From Diphasiastrum complanatum (taxonomy: Eukaryota; Streptophyta; Lycopodiopsida; Lycopodiales; Lycopodiaceae): a stretch of 60,000 nucleotides of DNA. The notes beneath the pieces were generated by a model. The model was not told the origin of the DNA. It did no database searches and was given only the letters and a program-made list of their open reading frames with translations. The stretch covers positions 1,858,738 through 1,918,737 of the forward strand of contig CM055106.1 of assembly GCA_029204225.1 (NCBI GenBank). Reading direction: 5' to 3'. The position numbers and the translations under genes were made by a program. Shown piece after piece: positions 1 to 11,612 of the stretch (positions are counted from its first letter, which is position 1; each line of letters opens with the position of its first letter).

Positions 1-449
1 AATGCCCAAAATGGGAAGTTTTGATCCAAGTGTCAAATTGCATGATGGTGACAAGGCATTATCCCACGTGTGAGATCTGATGCATGATCAGTATCTCGAG
101 CTCCAAAAGTGTATATATAGAGGCTTATTTGGCCATAATCAATGTGAGACACCAATCTTGGTTTTGGAAGCAATTTTGAGTGATTCTCTCCATTTGTCTA
201 CATTTGTTTTGATTGTTTTGAGTTTCTATCAATGTGTACTTGATTTTCAAGTTGGAGTCCGTACTCAGACAGTGTTTCACATGTGTGAAACCAGAAAGTA
301 CACCTACCTTCAATTAATGATTGTTCTTGTTAGGATTTTGTATCTAGAATTAATCTCAAGTAGATTGATAGATCAAGTAATCTGACAACCAATCCCTCTT
401 GAGGATCAGATTAGGATCCACTCTTGGTCCTTTTTGTACTTTTTTCACA
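1..449 (+). repeat. 5' LTR of copia A (3' part only)
   Basis: It matches 10069-10523 with a few substitutions and small indels and ends in CACA directly before the primer site. It carries a TATA box TATATATAG at 112-120 and two CACGTGTG-like boxes, so the promoter part of the LTR is present. About 360 bp of the left part lies outside the window. Confidence 0.9.
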
Positions 450-461
450 TGGTATCAGAGC
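450..461 (+). other. Primer binding site of copia A
   Basis: TGGTATCAGAGC, complementary to the 3' end of initiator tRNA-Met as used by most plant copia elements, starts at the base after the LTR. Confidence 0.9.
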
Positions 462-1051
462 CTAGTACAAGAGGTTTTGTTGAAATTGATAGGGTTAATC
501 CAAATCAAAGCCAAAATTAGCAGTTTTTTGGAAACTAGTCAAATTTTGTGTAGCGAGTTGGATTTGATAGCTATTATCAAAAATTTTGGTCCAGATCTTG
601 TTGTGGGTCGTAGTAACCCTTTTCACACGTGTGAGGCCATACAGCTCCCGTTTTGACTAAGAAAATTCAGAAATTTGTAGAATTTGACTTACATACCCAA
701 TTTGAGTGATTTTTGGTGCAAAATCAAGCAATTTTCATAGTGAATCTAATCCCTTGATTAATTCTTGGATTAGATCAGCCAAAAAATTAAAATTGAAGCT
801 TGAATTAGGTGCACTAATTGATCTTCTCTGATTTTTTGAGTGTATGTTGAGGTTTAAGAGAGAAATTGCTAAAAATCAAAGATTAAGGAGTGATTTTGCA
901 AGTTTGAGACTAGAATCTAAATTTCCATCATTCTAGATTGGTTCATGAGTGATAGGATTGAGTCTATAATCTTTCTAAATTGCTAGAAGACTTTAGGTTC
1001 AGATCTCTTAGAGAAACCATAAGAGTTTCTAGTGCTTTTTCACATTCAAAA
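462..1051 (+). other. Untranslated leader of copia A
   Basis: AT-rich leader between primer site and gag ATG, without a convincing gene. It contains a perfect CACACGTGTG palindrome at 624-633, the same motif found in LTRs across the window. Confidence 0.6.
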
Positions 1052-2928
1052 ATGGCATCAATGGGTGGTTTTTTGCTTGAAGCTAGTGAAAGACTTACAT
1101 CCACTAATTATGCTACTTGGATAGTTCGAATGGAGTCTTTGCTTGTACTTCATGATCTTTATGACATAGTACTTGAGGTGGAAGTAGAACCTCAAGGAGG
1201 AGTTGAGTTGGTTAAGTACAAAAAGAGATGTAGAGTTGCATTACATTGCATAAAAATGAATGTAAGTAATGAATTTTTGAAAGAAATCTCATCATGTACC
1301 ACATCCAAAGAGGCATGGGATTCATTAAAAGCCATTTATGGATCCAAGAACACTTCAAGGATACTCATGCTTAGGAATCAAATCCTTCAAAGCATGAAAG
1401 AAAGTAGTGAAAGTGCCCAAAATTATGTAAGGAGTTGTCTTTTATAGATGATAAAATCAAAGATGATGAATTAGTTCAAATTATTTTGAATGGATTAGGA
1501 GATGATTATTCCAATCTTGTTCAAACCTTTGCTATTCAAGATTCACTTCCTAGTATTGAAAAACTTCAAAGTGTGCTTGTTAGTGAGGAGAGTAGAATGC
1601 TTCATATCAAAAGTAGGATGAGTTCCTTATCTTTGAATGATGGTGATGAAAAAGCTAACTTTTCTTTGAAAGGCAAGAAGAAGAAGTTTCCATCCAAGAA
1701 GACTCAAGACATGGAGATGAAGAACAAAGATGGAGCATCAAGTTCCAAAGGCAAGAGCAAGAAGGACAAGAAGAAGCTAAAGTGTTTCTTTTGTGGAAAA
1801 AAGGGACATTTTGCATCCGAGGGCTACAAGAATAAGAATGCCCAAGAGAAGGACAATCAAGGCAATCTTGTGCTTGAGGAGGAAGAAGGCAATCTATCTT
1901 TGATGGTATCCTCACCACAAACATCTAATCAAGACACTTGGTGGATTGATAGTGGGGCAAGCTCTCACATGACTCACCAAAAAGACTACTTTTCTAATCT
2001 ACTTTCTTACAATAGTTCTAAGAGATTTATCTTCACTGCAAGTGATCAAGAATGTGAGATTGCAGGTGTTGGATCCATTCCTTTATGTCTAGGATCATCT
2101 AAAAAAGTAGATCTAGACAATGTTCTTTGTGTACCTTTAATTACAAAGAACTTGTTGAGTGTAGGACAACTTATGGATAGTGGATTAGATGTATATTTCA
2201 AGCATGGAGCATGTTCTATCTTGAAAGATGAAAAATGTATTGCTAGTGGTTTCAAGCAAGGGAGGGTATTCAAATTGGATGCTAATGTGATGGTTGGAAG
2301 TGTGAACATGGCAAGGGAGGAGCTCACTCAAGTGCAATTATGGCACAAAAGGTTAGGCCATCCTAACTACAAAGCTATGGAGACCACGGTGACAAAGGAG
2401 CTAGCAAGAGGACTTCCCAAAACCATATCTAAGTGTGGCAAGCTTTGTGAAGCTTGTGGACTCTCCAAATCTCATAAGCTTCCTTTCAAGAGATCTTTGA
2501 TAAGATCTAACTCTCCTCTTGACCTTATACACTCGGATGTTCATTCATTTTCACATGAATCAAATGGTGGAGCTCTTATGTATGTCACTTTTATTGATGA
2601 TAAATCAAGATACTCTTGGGTTTATCTCTTGTCTAAGAAAAGTGAAGTTTTTGAGTCCTTTGTAAATTTCAAAACTCTTGTGGAAAATCAACTTAATACT
2701 AGCTTGAAAGTATTAAGAAGTGATAATGGAGGGGAGTACATCTCCAATAGGATGAAAGAGTTTTGTGAAACTAATGGCATTGGGAGAGAGTTTACTTGCA
2801 CATATACTCCACAACAAAATGGAGTAGCTGAGAGAAAGAATAGGACACTATGTGAGTGTGCTAAAGCTATGAGATTAGATGCATCCCTTCCTATTTCATT
2901 TTGGGGAGAAGCTATTTTATGTGCAAAC
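1052..2928 (+). pseudogene. Copia A gag-protease-integrase (5' half of polyprotein)
   Basis: Translation from the ATG at 1052 gives a UBN2-type copia gag, with NYATWIVRMESLL near the start. The frame shifts around 1430-1440 and continues to the B insertion. The gag zinc knuckle at about 1780-1830 reads CFFCGKKGHFASEG, so its last cysteine is replaced by glycine. The protease motif WWIDSGASSHMT follows at about 1940, then the integrase HHCC region (HKRLGHPN at about 2345). The integrase core keeps its three acidic residues in HSDVHS, RSDNGGEY and VAERKNR. The reading frame is cut at 2928, where copia B is inserted; the rest of integrase resumes at 8028. A functional product is excluded by the frameshift and the insertion. 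Confidence 0.88.
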
Positions 2929-3564
2929 TGTGAAAGATTCAACTAGTTTCATCACATTTTGCAATATTTTCATATTTGGTATATTGAGGCCAAAACTTGT
3001 TTTAGACTTAGAGGTTCATTAGTCTAAATTTTATTTGAATAAAAACTTTTTTGAAAGTGTGGGAAAGTTAGAATGCGAATTTGAGTAGATTCAATTTGAA
3101 TAGTTGGCTACATTGAATCTAGACCCAAAATTAGTAGGTTTAGCATTTTGGTGGGAAAGCCAAGTGGCCAAATAGGGTTTGGACCTGATATAAAAGGATG
3201 TAACTCGTGGAGAGAGTGATCTTCTCTCTTCTCTATCTCATTTCATGCTTATACATGGTTCTCTTGGGTTCTACTATCCATTGGTGCACTATCTTGGTGA
3301 TTGCTTGCAATTCTATGTGTAGAATGATCTATATTTGTTATTTTTGGATCCACACGTGTGAAATACAGTAGCTTGTTGCTTTTGTACAGATATCAACAGT
3401 ACATAATCATTTCATTCAAGTTTGATCAAGCTCTATTAGTGTTTGCATCTCAAATTGTGTGTAGATGCTGATTTTTCTACATTGGTGAAATCGGTAGTGT
3501 ATTTCTCTTTCTAACCAAAGATCATTCAAGTAGATTGGATCTTAAGGATCTGAAATCTTTCACA
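2929..3564 (+). repeat. 5' LTR of copia B
   Basis: 636 bp, TG...CA ends, TATA box TATAAAAG at 3189-3196, and a CACACGTGTG palindrome at 3351-3360. The copy at 7373-8022 differs by scattered substitutions and small indels, including an extra GACTTTTCAAAGCTCA-like block near its start, so the insertion is not recent. Confidence 0.92.
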
Positions 3565-3576
3565 TGGTATCAGAGC
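3565..3576 (+). other. Primer binding site of copia B
   Basis: TGGTATCAGAGC directly after the 5' LTR, tRNA-Met type. Confidence 0.9.
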
Positions 3577-4164
3577 TTGTGTTTCAGGTTATGAAGGAGG
3601 AAATCAGATCTATCAATGATTTGGTGAAGATATCAAGTCTAGAGCATGCTAGAGAGGATTCTACACCAAAATCGGATTTTTTGCTTTTGTAGATTGGATC
3701 TTTTGTAGATCAAAATACTAAATAGGTCAATATACTTGTTCAATTCCAATTTTTGAATTCACATACTAGATTTGGCCGATTTTCGGATCATTGGTTAAGC
3801 CTAAGTGGTGGCTTATAGATTGCATATCAAATTTTCAGCATTTGCATGTAGATTTGGAATAGTCAATTTTTTGTGATTTTGTCAAAACCATAATTTTGAT
3901 TGGATATCTAGATAGTGAGATTGTTGGACTTCATTTGAGTGTGTTTCAATATTAGGAAGTGGCAAAAGTCATTAGATTGAGGATAGATCATAGGTTGATC
4001 AAGATTCCATGATTCTATGTGTTGATTTGCTTGGATAAGTGCTAGAAGAGAATTTGTGAGATAGTTTCAAATCTTGGTGATTTTTTTTGAAAGCATTTGT
4101 TGTTGTTCAAAGGAGTTCTTTGTGCATTGAAGCAGGTTGAAAGAGAAGATCAGGTCATTGCTAC
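3577..4164 (+). other. Untranslated leader of copia B
   Basis: AT-rich leader from primer site to the gag ATG at 4165. No gene or clear repeat is visible in it. Confidence 0.6.
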
Positions 4165-7100
4165 ATGGCAACCTCAATTGGAGTCATGTTGGAAGCCAAT
4201 GATAGGCTTACCTCAAGTAACTATTCATTGTGGAAAGTGAGGATGGAGTCACTTCTTGAGATGAATGATGTTTTGGATATTGTTGTAGGTTTGGAGGAGA
4301 GACCAGCAACACAACAAGATCAATTGAGGTATGACAAGAGGGCCAAGAAGGCTCTACACATGATAAAGATGAATGTTACCAATGAACTTATCAAGGAAGT
4401 TGGTAAGTGCACATCATCTTTGGAAGCTTGGAATTCATTGAAGAAGCTTTATGAATCCAAGTCTGCTTCTAGACTGTTGACTCTAAGAAGGCGTTGCAAA
4501 AGAATGAAGAAAGTCCAAGTACTTTTGTTTTGAGAATGAAAGCATTGAATGATGAGTTAGCTTGCATAGATGAAAGCATTAAGGAAGGAGAGCTTATTCA
4601 AGTGATTCTTAATGGCTTGTTGGATGCTCATGCTAACATTGTTCAAAGTATTGCTATTCAAAAGACTTTGCCAAGTTTGATGGATCTTCAAGAGATCTTG
4701 ATCAATGAGGAATATAGGCTTCAAGCAAGAGGTGGATCTACATCGACACTTCAAGAGAATGCTATGTTCACAAAGGGCAAATTCAAGGGGAAAACCAAAA
4801 GTAAGTGGTCTAAAGGGAAAGATAAAGTGGATGCTTCTTCAAGTGACAAAAACAAGGATAGATCAAAGCTCAAGTGCTTCTATTCTGGCATCAAAGGACA
4901 CTTTGCAAGTGAGTGCTACAAGAAGAAGAGAGATCAAGGAGACAAGCAAGGTAATCTTACTCTTGATGAGGATGGTTTGGATGCTCAAGATGCAAATGAT
5001 GATGCTTTTGTGATGTCTTCATGTATGCTTGCTAATGATGGAGATCTAGATCCTTGGTGGATTGATAGTGGAGCAAGTTCACACATGACCTTTCACAAAG
5101 AGTACTTCACTTCTTTGTTGGCATATGGAGATGACAAGAGGGTGATCTACATGGCCAATGATGGTGAGTGTGCAATCAAAGGGATTGGCACAATTCCTAT
5201 TTCTCTCTCTACAAATAGGAATGTTCATTTGGAGGATGTATTGTTTATTCCATCTATTACCAAGAATTTGCTTAGTGTGAGTCAAATGCTAAGTAAGGGC
5301 CTCAAGGTGGAGTTTGATGGAGATGTTTGTTTGATCAAAAGGAAGGATGTCTTGATTGGAAAAGGTAAAAGGCAAGGGAAGTTTTTTAAACTTGATGCTT
5401 GTGTTATTGCTAACCAAGTTGGATGTGTTGCAAGGGAGCAAATTTCTATTCAAGAGGTTTGGCACAAAAGGATGGGACACCTCAACTTCAAGTCATTGGA
5501 GGTAATGGCAAGGAAGAAGGTTGTGATTGGTCTTCCAATTTCCTTAAGTAATGACAAGCATGTTTGTGAGTCTTGTGCTTTGTCTAAGTCACATATACTA
5601 CCTTATACTAGATCTATTTCTAGATCTACAAAGCCTTTTCAACTTGTACATTTGGATATTCATGGATCTACTACAATTAGCAATAGTGGAGCTAAGATGT
5701 ATGTAACATTCATTGATGATTTTAGTAGATTTTGTTGGATCTATAGGTTTGTTGGAAATGATGTTACCATCTTGCTAATCTATGTGAATGATATCATCTT
5801 GAGTGGTGGAGACAATCAAGATGTGGAGGATATCAAGAATGCTCTTAAGAAGGAGTTTGAGGAGGATCTTGGTAATTTGCATTACACATTAGGAATAGAA
5901 GTCATTAAATCTTCTCAATCTACTTTCATTTGTCAAGAGAAGTATGCTAATTCTATTCTAGAAAGATTTCATATGGTAGATGCAAAAGCTATTGATACAC
6001 CTATGGAGTCTCATGTAAAGCTAAGTATAAGAGGTAATGAAAGATCCTTCGAGGACATTACTCTCTATAGGAAGGTAGTTGGTTCACTCATCTATCTAAC
6101 CATTACTAGACCTGGTCTAAGCTATTGTGTTGGAAGATTGAGTCAGTTCATGCAAGATCCTAGTGAGGAGCATTGGAAGCTAGGAAAGCGAGTTTTGAGG
6201 TACATCATTGGAACTCGAGATTTTGGCATATTGTATGAGGGATCATCACCTAATGTTTTTGGATTTTCAGATTCAGAATATGCTAGAGATGTAATGGATA
6301 GGAAATCCATTAGTGCTTATTGTATTTTCATAGGTGATAAAGCTATATCATGTATGTCAAAGAAACAAGCCACTATCTCATTGTCATCTAGTGAGGCCGA
6401 GTACAAAGCTCTTACACACTGCACAAAGAAGATGGTATGGATCAAGAGGATGATCAAGGATCTTCACTTGTGGGATTTTTTAGAGAGCCCAATCATCTTT
6501 TGTGACAATCAATCACCCCAAAGAATGGCATTCAATCCTATCTTTCATGCTAGGAGCAAGCATATTGAGATGCAATATCATTTTGTGAGGGAGCGAGTCC
6601 TTGCAAAGGAGGTGGAGCTTCAACATGTGTCTTCAAGGGAATGTGTAGCTGATATCTGCTGAATTCACATGTGTGGGACACCCTACACATGTATTTTTGA
6701 TCTCCTAAGTACAATAACACCATAAAGATCAGACTAGCATTGGTTGTCAATAGGAAAGCTGATCATACAAGCAATATTATTGTGTTACAAGCAAGATCTG
6801 TCAACAAAACATAAGACAAAGCATCATAAATGCCTCTACTCGGCTAGAGAGAGAAAATGGCAAGTACAAAACTCGTGGAGAGAGAGAGAGAGGGCACAAA
6901 GAGCTTGTCTCCAAATTTGCATTACACACAAATTTCATCATTTTCTCAATGAGAGTACATCACATATATATAGATCCATGGACTCTTCTCCTACTTGAAG
7001 TTGAATTGGAGTTGTGGATCCACCTCTCAAGCTATCTAGACTTATCCAAGCCACCTCACTATGTCTAATTGTGCCACATAGTCTTTTCATGCATTAAATG

Positions 7101-7350
7101 TGGCATGTAAAGTACAAATGGCAATTCCTATGATAGCTCGAGTTTCTACTTCTACCTACCTTGAATATTTTATTCCAAGATGGGTCTTTACTAAGCCAAA
7201 AGAGCTCAATTCATCTTTGGCATTTTTAGGACCCATACTCACAACATTAGATAGATTTTTCAATATTTTGACAATATTTTCACCAAAGCATTGGGAAAAG
7301 ACTTGTTCATGAAGCATAGGACTTCACTTGTAGTATTATCAAAGTCTATG
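4165..7350 (+). pseudogene. Copia B gag-pol with large internal deletion
   Basis: The ATG at 4165 starts a UBN2-type gag closely like that of copia C (SSNYSLWKVRMESLLEMND). A small deletion near 4490 shifts the frame, and a second long frame runs to 6662. That frame has a zinc knuckle CFYSGIKGHFASEC, in which the second cysteine is serine, the protease motif WWIDSGASSHMT, and the integrase HHCC region. Near 5740 it jumps in frame from the start of the integrase core (IDDFSRFCWIY) to just before the RT active site, which reads YVND instead of YVDD. About 420 residues present in element C are missing. RNase H follows to 6656. The last residues of pol lie at 7279-7350, beyond the nested LTR. Confidence 0.88.
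6657..7273 (-). mobile_element. Probable solo LTR inserted in copia B
   Basis: Copia C reads continuously from the GCTGATATC codons into TTCACCAAA; in B the two halves are 617 bp apart. The intruder has TG...CA ends and is flanked by ATATC (6652-6656) and ATATT (7274-7278), a 5-bp duplication with one change. It has no coding content. Read on the minus strand it looks like a plant LTR: a TATATATATG box, a CT-rich stretch just downstream, then a polyadenylation-like region. I infer a solo LTR on the minus strand. A MITE is less likely because there is no terminal inverted repeat beyond TG/CA. No second copy is in the window. Confidence 0.6.
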
Positions 7351-7360
7351 CTAAAACTAG

Positions 7361-7372
7361 TTGAAGAGGGAG
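7361..7372 (+). other. Polypurine tract of copia B
   Basis: TTGAAGAGGGAG immediately before the 3' LTR. The same tract stands before the 3' LTR of copia C at 46785-46796. Confidence 0.8.
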
Positions 7373-8022
7373 TGTGAAAGATTCAACTAGTTTCATCACA
7401 TTTTGCAATAATTTCATATTTGGCATATTGAGGCCAAAACTTGTTTTAGACTTAGAGGTTGACTTTTCAAAGCTCATTCGTCTAAATTTCATTTGAATAA
7501 ACACTTTTTTGAAAGTGTGGGAAAGTTAGAATGCGAGTTTGAGTAGATTCAATTTGAATAGTTGGGTACATTGAATCTAGACCCAAAATTAGTAGGGTTA
7601 GCATTTTGGTGGGAAAGCCAAGTGACCAAATAGGGTTTGGACCTGATATGAAAGGATGTAATTCGTGGAGAGAGTTATCTTATCTCTTCTCTATCTCATT
7701 TCATGCTTATACATGGTTCTCTTGGGTTCTACTATCCATTGGTGCACTATCTTGGTGTTTGCTTGCAATTCTATGTGTAGAATGATCTATATTTGTTATT
7801 TTTGGATCCACACGTGTGAAATACAGTAGCTTTCTGTTTTTGTACAGACAGCAGCAGTACATAATTATTTCATTCAAGTTTGATCAAGTTCTATTAGTGT
7901 TTGCATCTCAAATTGTGTGTAGATGCTGATTTTTCTACATTGGTGAGATTGGTAGTGTATTTTTCTTTCTAACCAAAGATGATTCAAGTAGATTGGATCT
8001 TAAGGATCTGAAATCTTTCACA
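7373..8022 (+). repeat. 3' LTR of copia B
   Basis: 650 bp, starts TGTGAAAGATTC, ends ATCTTTCACA, with CACACGTGTG at 7809-7818. It is followed by the CAAAC duplication at 8023-8027, after which the integrase of A resumes. Confidence 0.92.
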
Positions 8023-8027
8023 CAAAC

Positions 8028-9698
8028 TTTCTTTGTAATAGAATGACTAATAGTGCCATTCAAGGACTTACACCTTATGAAGTATTGTTTGGCAAAAAGC
8101 CAAATCTTAGTGATTTGAAAGTTTTTGGATGTACTTGTTATGTATATATTCCTTTGGAAACAAGAAAAAAGGAAGGTGCCACTTCTTTCAAAGGCATCTT
8201 TGTTGGTTATAGTGAAAGTAAGAAAGCTTATAGGATATATGATCCTATTACAAAAAAAGTTGTTGCTAGTTGTACTTTTTGATGAATCTCTCCAAGCCAA
8301 AGGAAAGGTGACTTCCAACAACACTCAACTTGTCAAAGATCATGATATGGCCAAGGAGGAGCTTCATGAAGATGAAGACCAAGTGGAACCTACTCCAAGT
8401 CCAAGGGGGCCAAGAAGATCAACAAGGACAAGGATTGAGCCATCAAGGCTCACTTATAGTGACAAAGGGGGACAAAGGGAAGATTCTCAACTACTCAACT
8501 CTTATACTTCTTGACTACTATGCTTGAAGAACCAAGTAGTTTTGAGGAAGCAAATAAGACTCAATATTGGAGGAAAGCTATGCAAGTATAGTTTGATGCA
8601 TTAATAGGAAATCAAACTTGGAAACTTGTTGATTTACCTTATGGAAAGAAGCCTCTTACTTGTAAATGGATATATAGATTGAAATATAATCAAGAGGTTC
8701 CATTCATAAGTACAAGGCTAGACTTGTAGCAAAAGGTTTTTTGCAAGTCAAAGGCATAGATTATGATGAAACCTTTGCACCTGTTGCAAAGCTTCTGACC
8801 ATTAGATTAATCATATGTCTTGCAACTTCTTTCAAATGAGAGCTCTTTCAACTTGATGTGACAAATGCTTTCTTGAATAAATTCTTGGAAGAGGAAATCT
8901 ACATGTGCCAACCCGAGGGCTTTATCAAAGATGGAGAAGAAAACAAGGTGTGTCTCTTGAAGAAGAGTCTTTATGGACTCAAGCAAGCACCAAGAGCATG
9001 GTACTCTAGGTTGCATTCCTATCTTATTTCCATTGGATTTGTTGTAAGTTCTTATACTTAACCATCACTAGACCAAATCTTAGTTTTTGTGTTGGCAAGT
9101 TGAGTCAATACATGCAAAGTCCATTAATATGTCATTGGAAAGGAGCAAAAAGGGTGTTAAGGTACATCTCGGCTACAAAAGACTTTGGCATAGTTTATGA
9201 AAGGACTGATATTTGTTTGAGAGCACATTCGGACTCAAGTTTTGCAGGTGACAAGATGGATAGAAGATCCATAAGTGCATTTGCTACATTCTTATGTGGA
9301 GGAGCTATATCTTGGCTTTCCAAAAAGCAAGATACCATCTCTCTTTCATCAACAGAATCCGAATATAAAGCTATGACAACAACAACAAAGGAGGTTCTTT
9401 GGCTTAAAAGGATTTTGGAGGAGCTACATGTGATCAAGGATGAAGACATTCCATGCATATATTTGTAGCTCAACAACTTGCAAACAGTCCAGTCTTCCAT
9501 GCTCGAACAAAGCACATCGAGATTGCACATCATTTCATGAGGGAGAAAGTGCGAGCAAAGGAGATCAAGCTTATTCATGTTTGATCATCAAATTGCATTG
9601 CTGATATACTCACCAAGGCATTGCCTAAACATCCATTTATAAAATTAAGATTGGCTCTTGGAGCTATAGATAGATCTATGCTAGATTTACCAAGCTAG
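8028..9698 (+). pseudogene. Copia A pol, 3' half (integrase end, RT, RNase H)
   Basis: Continuation of the A polyprotein after the B insertion. It begins with the integrase C-terminal part (LTPYEVLFGKKPNLSDLKVFG), then a hinge with ARPSRL-like basic sequence. RT blocks follow at about 8640-9060 ([31 protein letters not shown]) with several stops. At about 9058 the sequence jumps from the RT thumb side directly to TITRPNLSF, deleting the segment with the YVDD active site. RNase H follows (HSDSSFAGD, SSTESEYKAM) with a stop near 9467, and the remaining C-terminus ends at 9698. It cannot encode a working reverse transcriptase. Confidence 0.87.
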
Positions 9699-9700
9699 AT

Positions 9701-9712
9701 TTTTGAGGAGTT
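9701..9712 (+). other. Polypurine tract of copia A
   Basis: TTTTGAGGAGTT directly before the TG of the 3' LTR and a few bases after the pol stop. It is purine-rich but imperfect. Confidence 0.6.
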
Positions 9713-10523
9713 TGAAAAATGCAAAAATAAGCTTGGTAGAGGCCAAAAATCTTGTATATAGGATAGACACACATGTGTGGAGCCTGTTCCCACGTGTGAA
9801 ACTAGTGTACTTTTCATGTATTATAATCATATATGTTGTACATATGATTTAATTCAAGTTCTAGTGGCGAAAATGGCCAAAAACTAGTTTTCTAGAGATA
9901 TGACACATGGCACCAATCTAATGATTGCATGAGCCAAATATTTTGAATAGGTTTCACATCCCATGTGTAGAGGACAGCTAAGACGTGTGGAAATAGCTGA
10001 AGTAGGCAAGTTTTTTGCTTCTAGAAGATTTCCATGAAGATCTCCATATAGTAGGAAAATAGACCAAAAATGCCCAAAATGGGAAGTTTTGATCCAAGTG
10101 TCAAATTGCATGATGGTGACAAGGCATCCTCACACGTGTGATATCTGATGCATGATCGGTACCTCGAGCTCCAAAAGTGTATATATAGAGGCATATTTGG
10201 CCATAATCAATGTGAGACACCAATCTTGGTTTTGGAAGCAATTTTGAGTGATTCTCTCTATTTGTCTACATTTGTTTTGATTGTTTTGAGGTTCTATCAA
10301 TGTGTACTTGATTTTCAAGTTGGAGTCCATACTCAGACAATGTTTTACACGTGTGAAACCAGAAAGTACACCTACCTTCAATTAATGATTGTTCTTGTTA
10401 GGATTTTGTATCTAGAATTGATCTTAATCTCAAGTAGATTGATAGATCAAGTAATCTGACAACCAATCCCTCTTGAGGATCAAATTAGGATCCACTCTTG
10501 GTCCTTTTTGTACTTTTTGCACA
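9713..10523 (+). repeat. 3' LTR of copia A
   Basis: About 811 bp, TG start, CACA end. The last 455 bp match the partial 5' LTR at 1-449. It carries several CACGTGTG-type boxes (perfect CACACGTGTG at 10131-10140, CACACATGTGTG near 9768) and the TATA box ATATATAG near 10181. Confidence 0.88.
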
Positions 10524-10880
10524 GTTGATACTTGAAATCTTGCCCAAATCTCTGAAGTTGGGGCCCAAAAACTTGTCCAAAATCTGGATTTTCAGAAGCA
10601 CTGGCAGCGCTGACCCTGCTCTTCCTTTTTGGCTTCAAATTTGCTGAGAACTACTAAATTTTCCCCTGGAAATCAGATGCTTCGTTCACGTGTCACTGAC
10701 GTGGCCGACTGCACGTCGAGACCCAACTGGGGGCCCTATCCTGCTGACAGGGTCCCTAGGTTGTGTTAGGCCTGCCATGGCTATGGACCGTGCTGTGGCA
10801 CACTACTCACACTGTCTTGCCCTATTGGTCGTGTACGCTGGACACGGCCCTGACTGTGGTATCTGACCTATCTGTGTTCT
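10524..10880 (+). other. Unassigned DNA between copia A and LINE tail
   Basis: GC-richer than the copia DNA to its left. No open frame, repeat or family motif was recognised. It may be the upstream part of the truncated LINE that follows, or old flanking DNA. Confidence 0.4.
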
Positions 10881-11555
10881 CTAGGGTTCGACACTGGTTA
10901 CGAGCTCGTAACAGATACCGCTGTTTGTTCCGTGACACACTTGTCACCTTATGATCGCTCATAGATTATGAGGATTCCCGATGCGCGACACTTATGATAC
11001 GAGAGATGTTTATACTACGACAATATTTGTATCAGATAGCCCAACAAAGTCATGTTTCTTAGCCTCAGATCACTTCTTTCTTCTCCAGGAGGAGAGGACG
11101 AGTATTTGATGACGGTGAGATGATGATGATGATGACCTACTTGCCCACAGAGGTCAGAGACAACATCCCACACATACTCATGTTGCAGAAGAGCTACTCA
11201 ACCTATCACGAGGAGACCTCTTCATCCTCCCAGGCGACGTCAGAGACCACCAGTGGCCCTTCATGCCGCGGGCCGTATTACATCCTTCTATAGCATCAGC
11301 ATCAGCAGGACATGACTAGATGATAGTGTCATACCTCACTCATGACTTTTAGCAGTATACATGCTCCTACATGTTTCTTATAGCATCACATCTATTTCAG
11401 TTCATAGCTTTAGCTTTAGATTTGCTATTTTTGTTACTATTTTGGAGACGTTTCATACGCTCCCATGGTTACCGCATACTTGACATGTACATTTACTAGT
11501 CTTATATCCCTTTTGGCATGGAAAAGACATTAATAAAGTTTTCTTTCTTTTTCCT
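10881..11555 (+). mobile_element. LINE copy 1: 3' terminal fragment
   Basis: The end of the translation reads RNRYRCLFRDTLVTL, matching RGRYHCLFR followed by TPVTL in LINE copy 2 (about 13400-13440). From there to 11555 it follows the 3' region of copy 2 in order: a GGCACTTATGATACG-type block, TACATCCTTCT, CATACTTGACATGTA, and TTTTGGCATGGAAAAGACAT. It ends in a pyrimidine-rich TTTCTTTCTTTTTCCTCT. This is therefore the 3' end of a second member of the same LINE family, heavily truncated at its 5' side as is usual for target-primed insertion. Confidence 0.72.
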
Positions 11556-11612
11556 CTGACACCCATCTCCATTTCTCCCTGACCGACTACTTTCACTTTC
11601 TTCACCCGGGAC

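Larger units (their letters stand above)
2929..8022 (+). mobile_element. Ty1/copia retrotransposon B, nested in A
   Basis: Two LTRs (2929-3564 and 7373-8022) begin TGTGAAAGAT and end ATCTTTCACA, a perfect 10-bp terminal inverted pair. The element is flanked by the 5-bp target duplication CAAAC at 2924-2928 and 8023-8027, so it is a clean insertion into the integrase region of A. Internally it has primer site, leader, gag, protease and RNase H. A large internal deletion removes most of integrase and the front of RT, and a further insertion lies at 6657-7273. It could only have moved with help from another copy, and is now broken. Confidence 0.93.
1..10523 (+). mobile_element. Ty1/copia retrotransposon A, degenerate, 5' end outside window
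   Basis: The first 449 bases match the sequence at 10069-10523, so the two are the LTRs of one element whose left end lies before the window. Between them are a tRNA-Met-type primer site, gag, protease, integrase, part of RT, and RNase H in the order PR-IN-RT-RH, which defines Ty1/copia. The element is dead: gag is frameshifted, RT has lost its catalytic segment, and copia B is inserted at 2929-8022. Target duplications cannot be checked because the left boundary is missing; the bases right of the 3' LTR are GTTGA. Confidence 0.9.
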
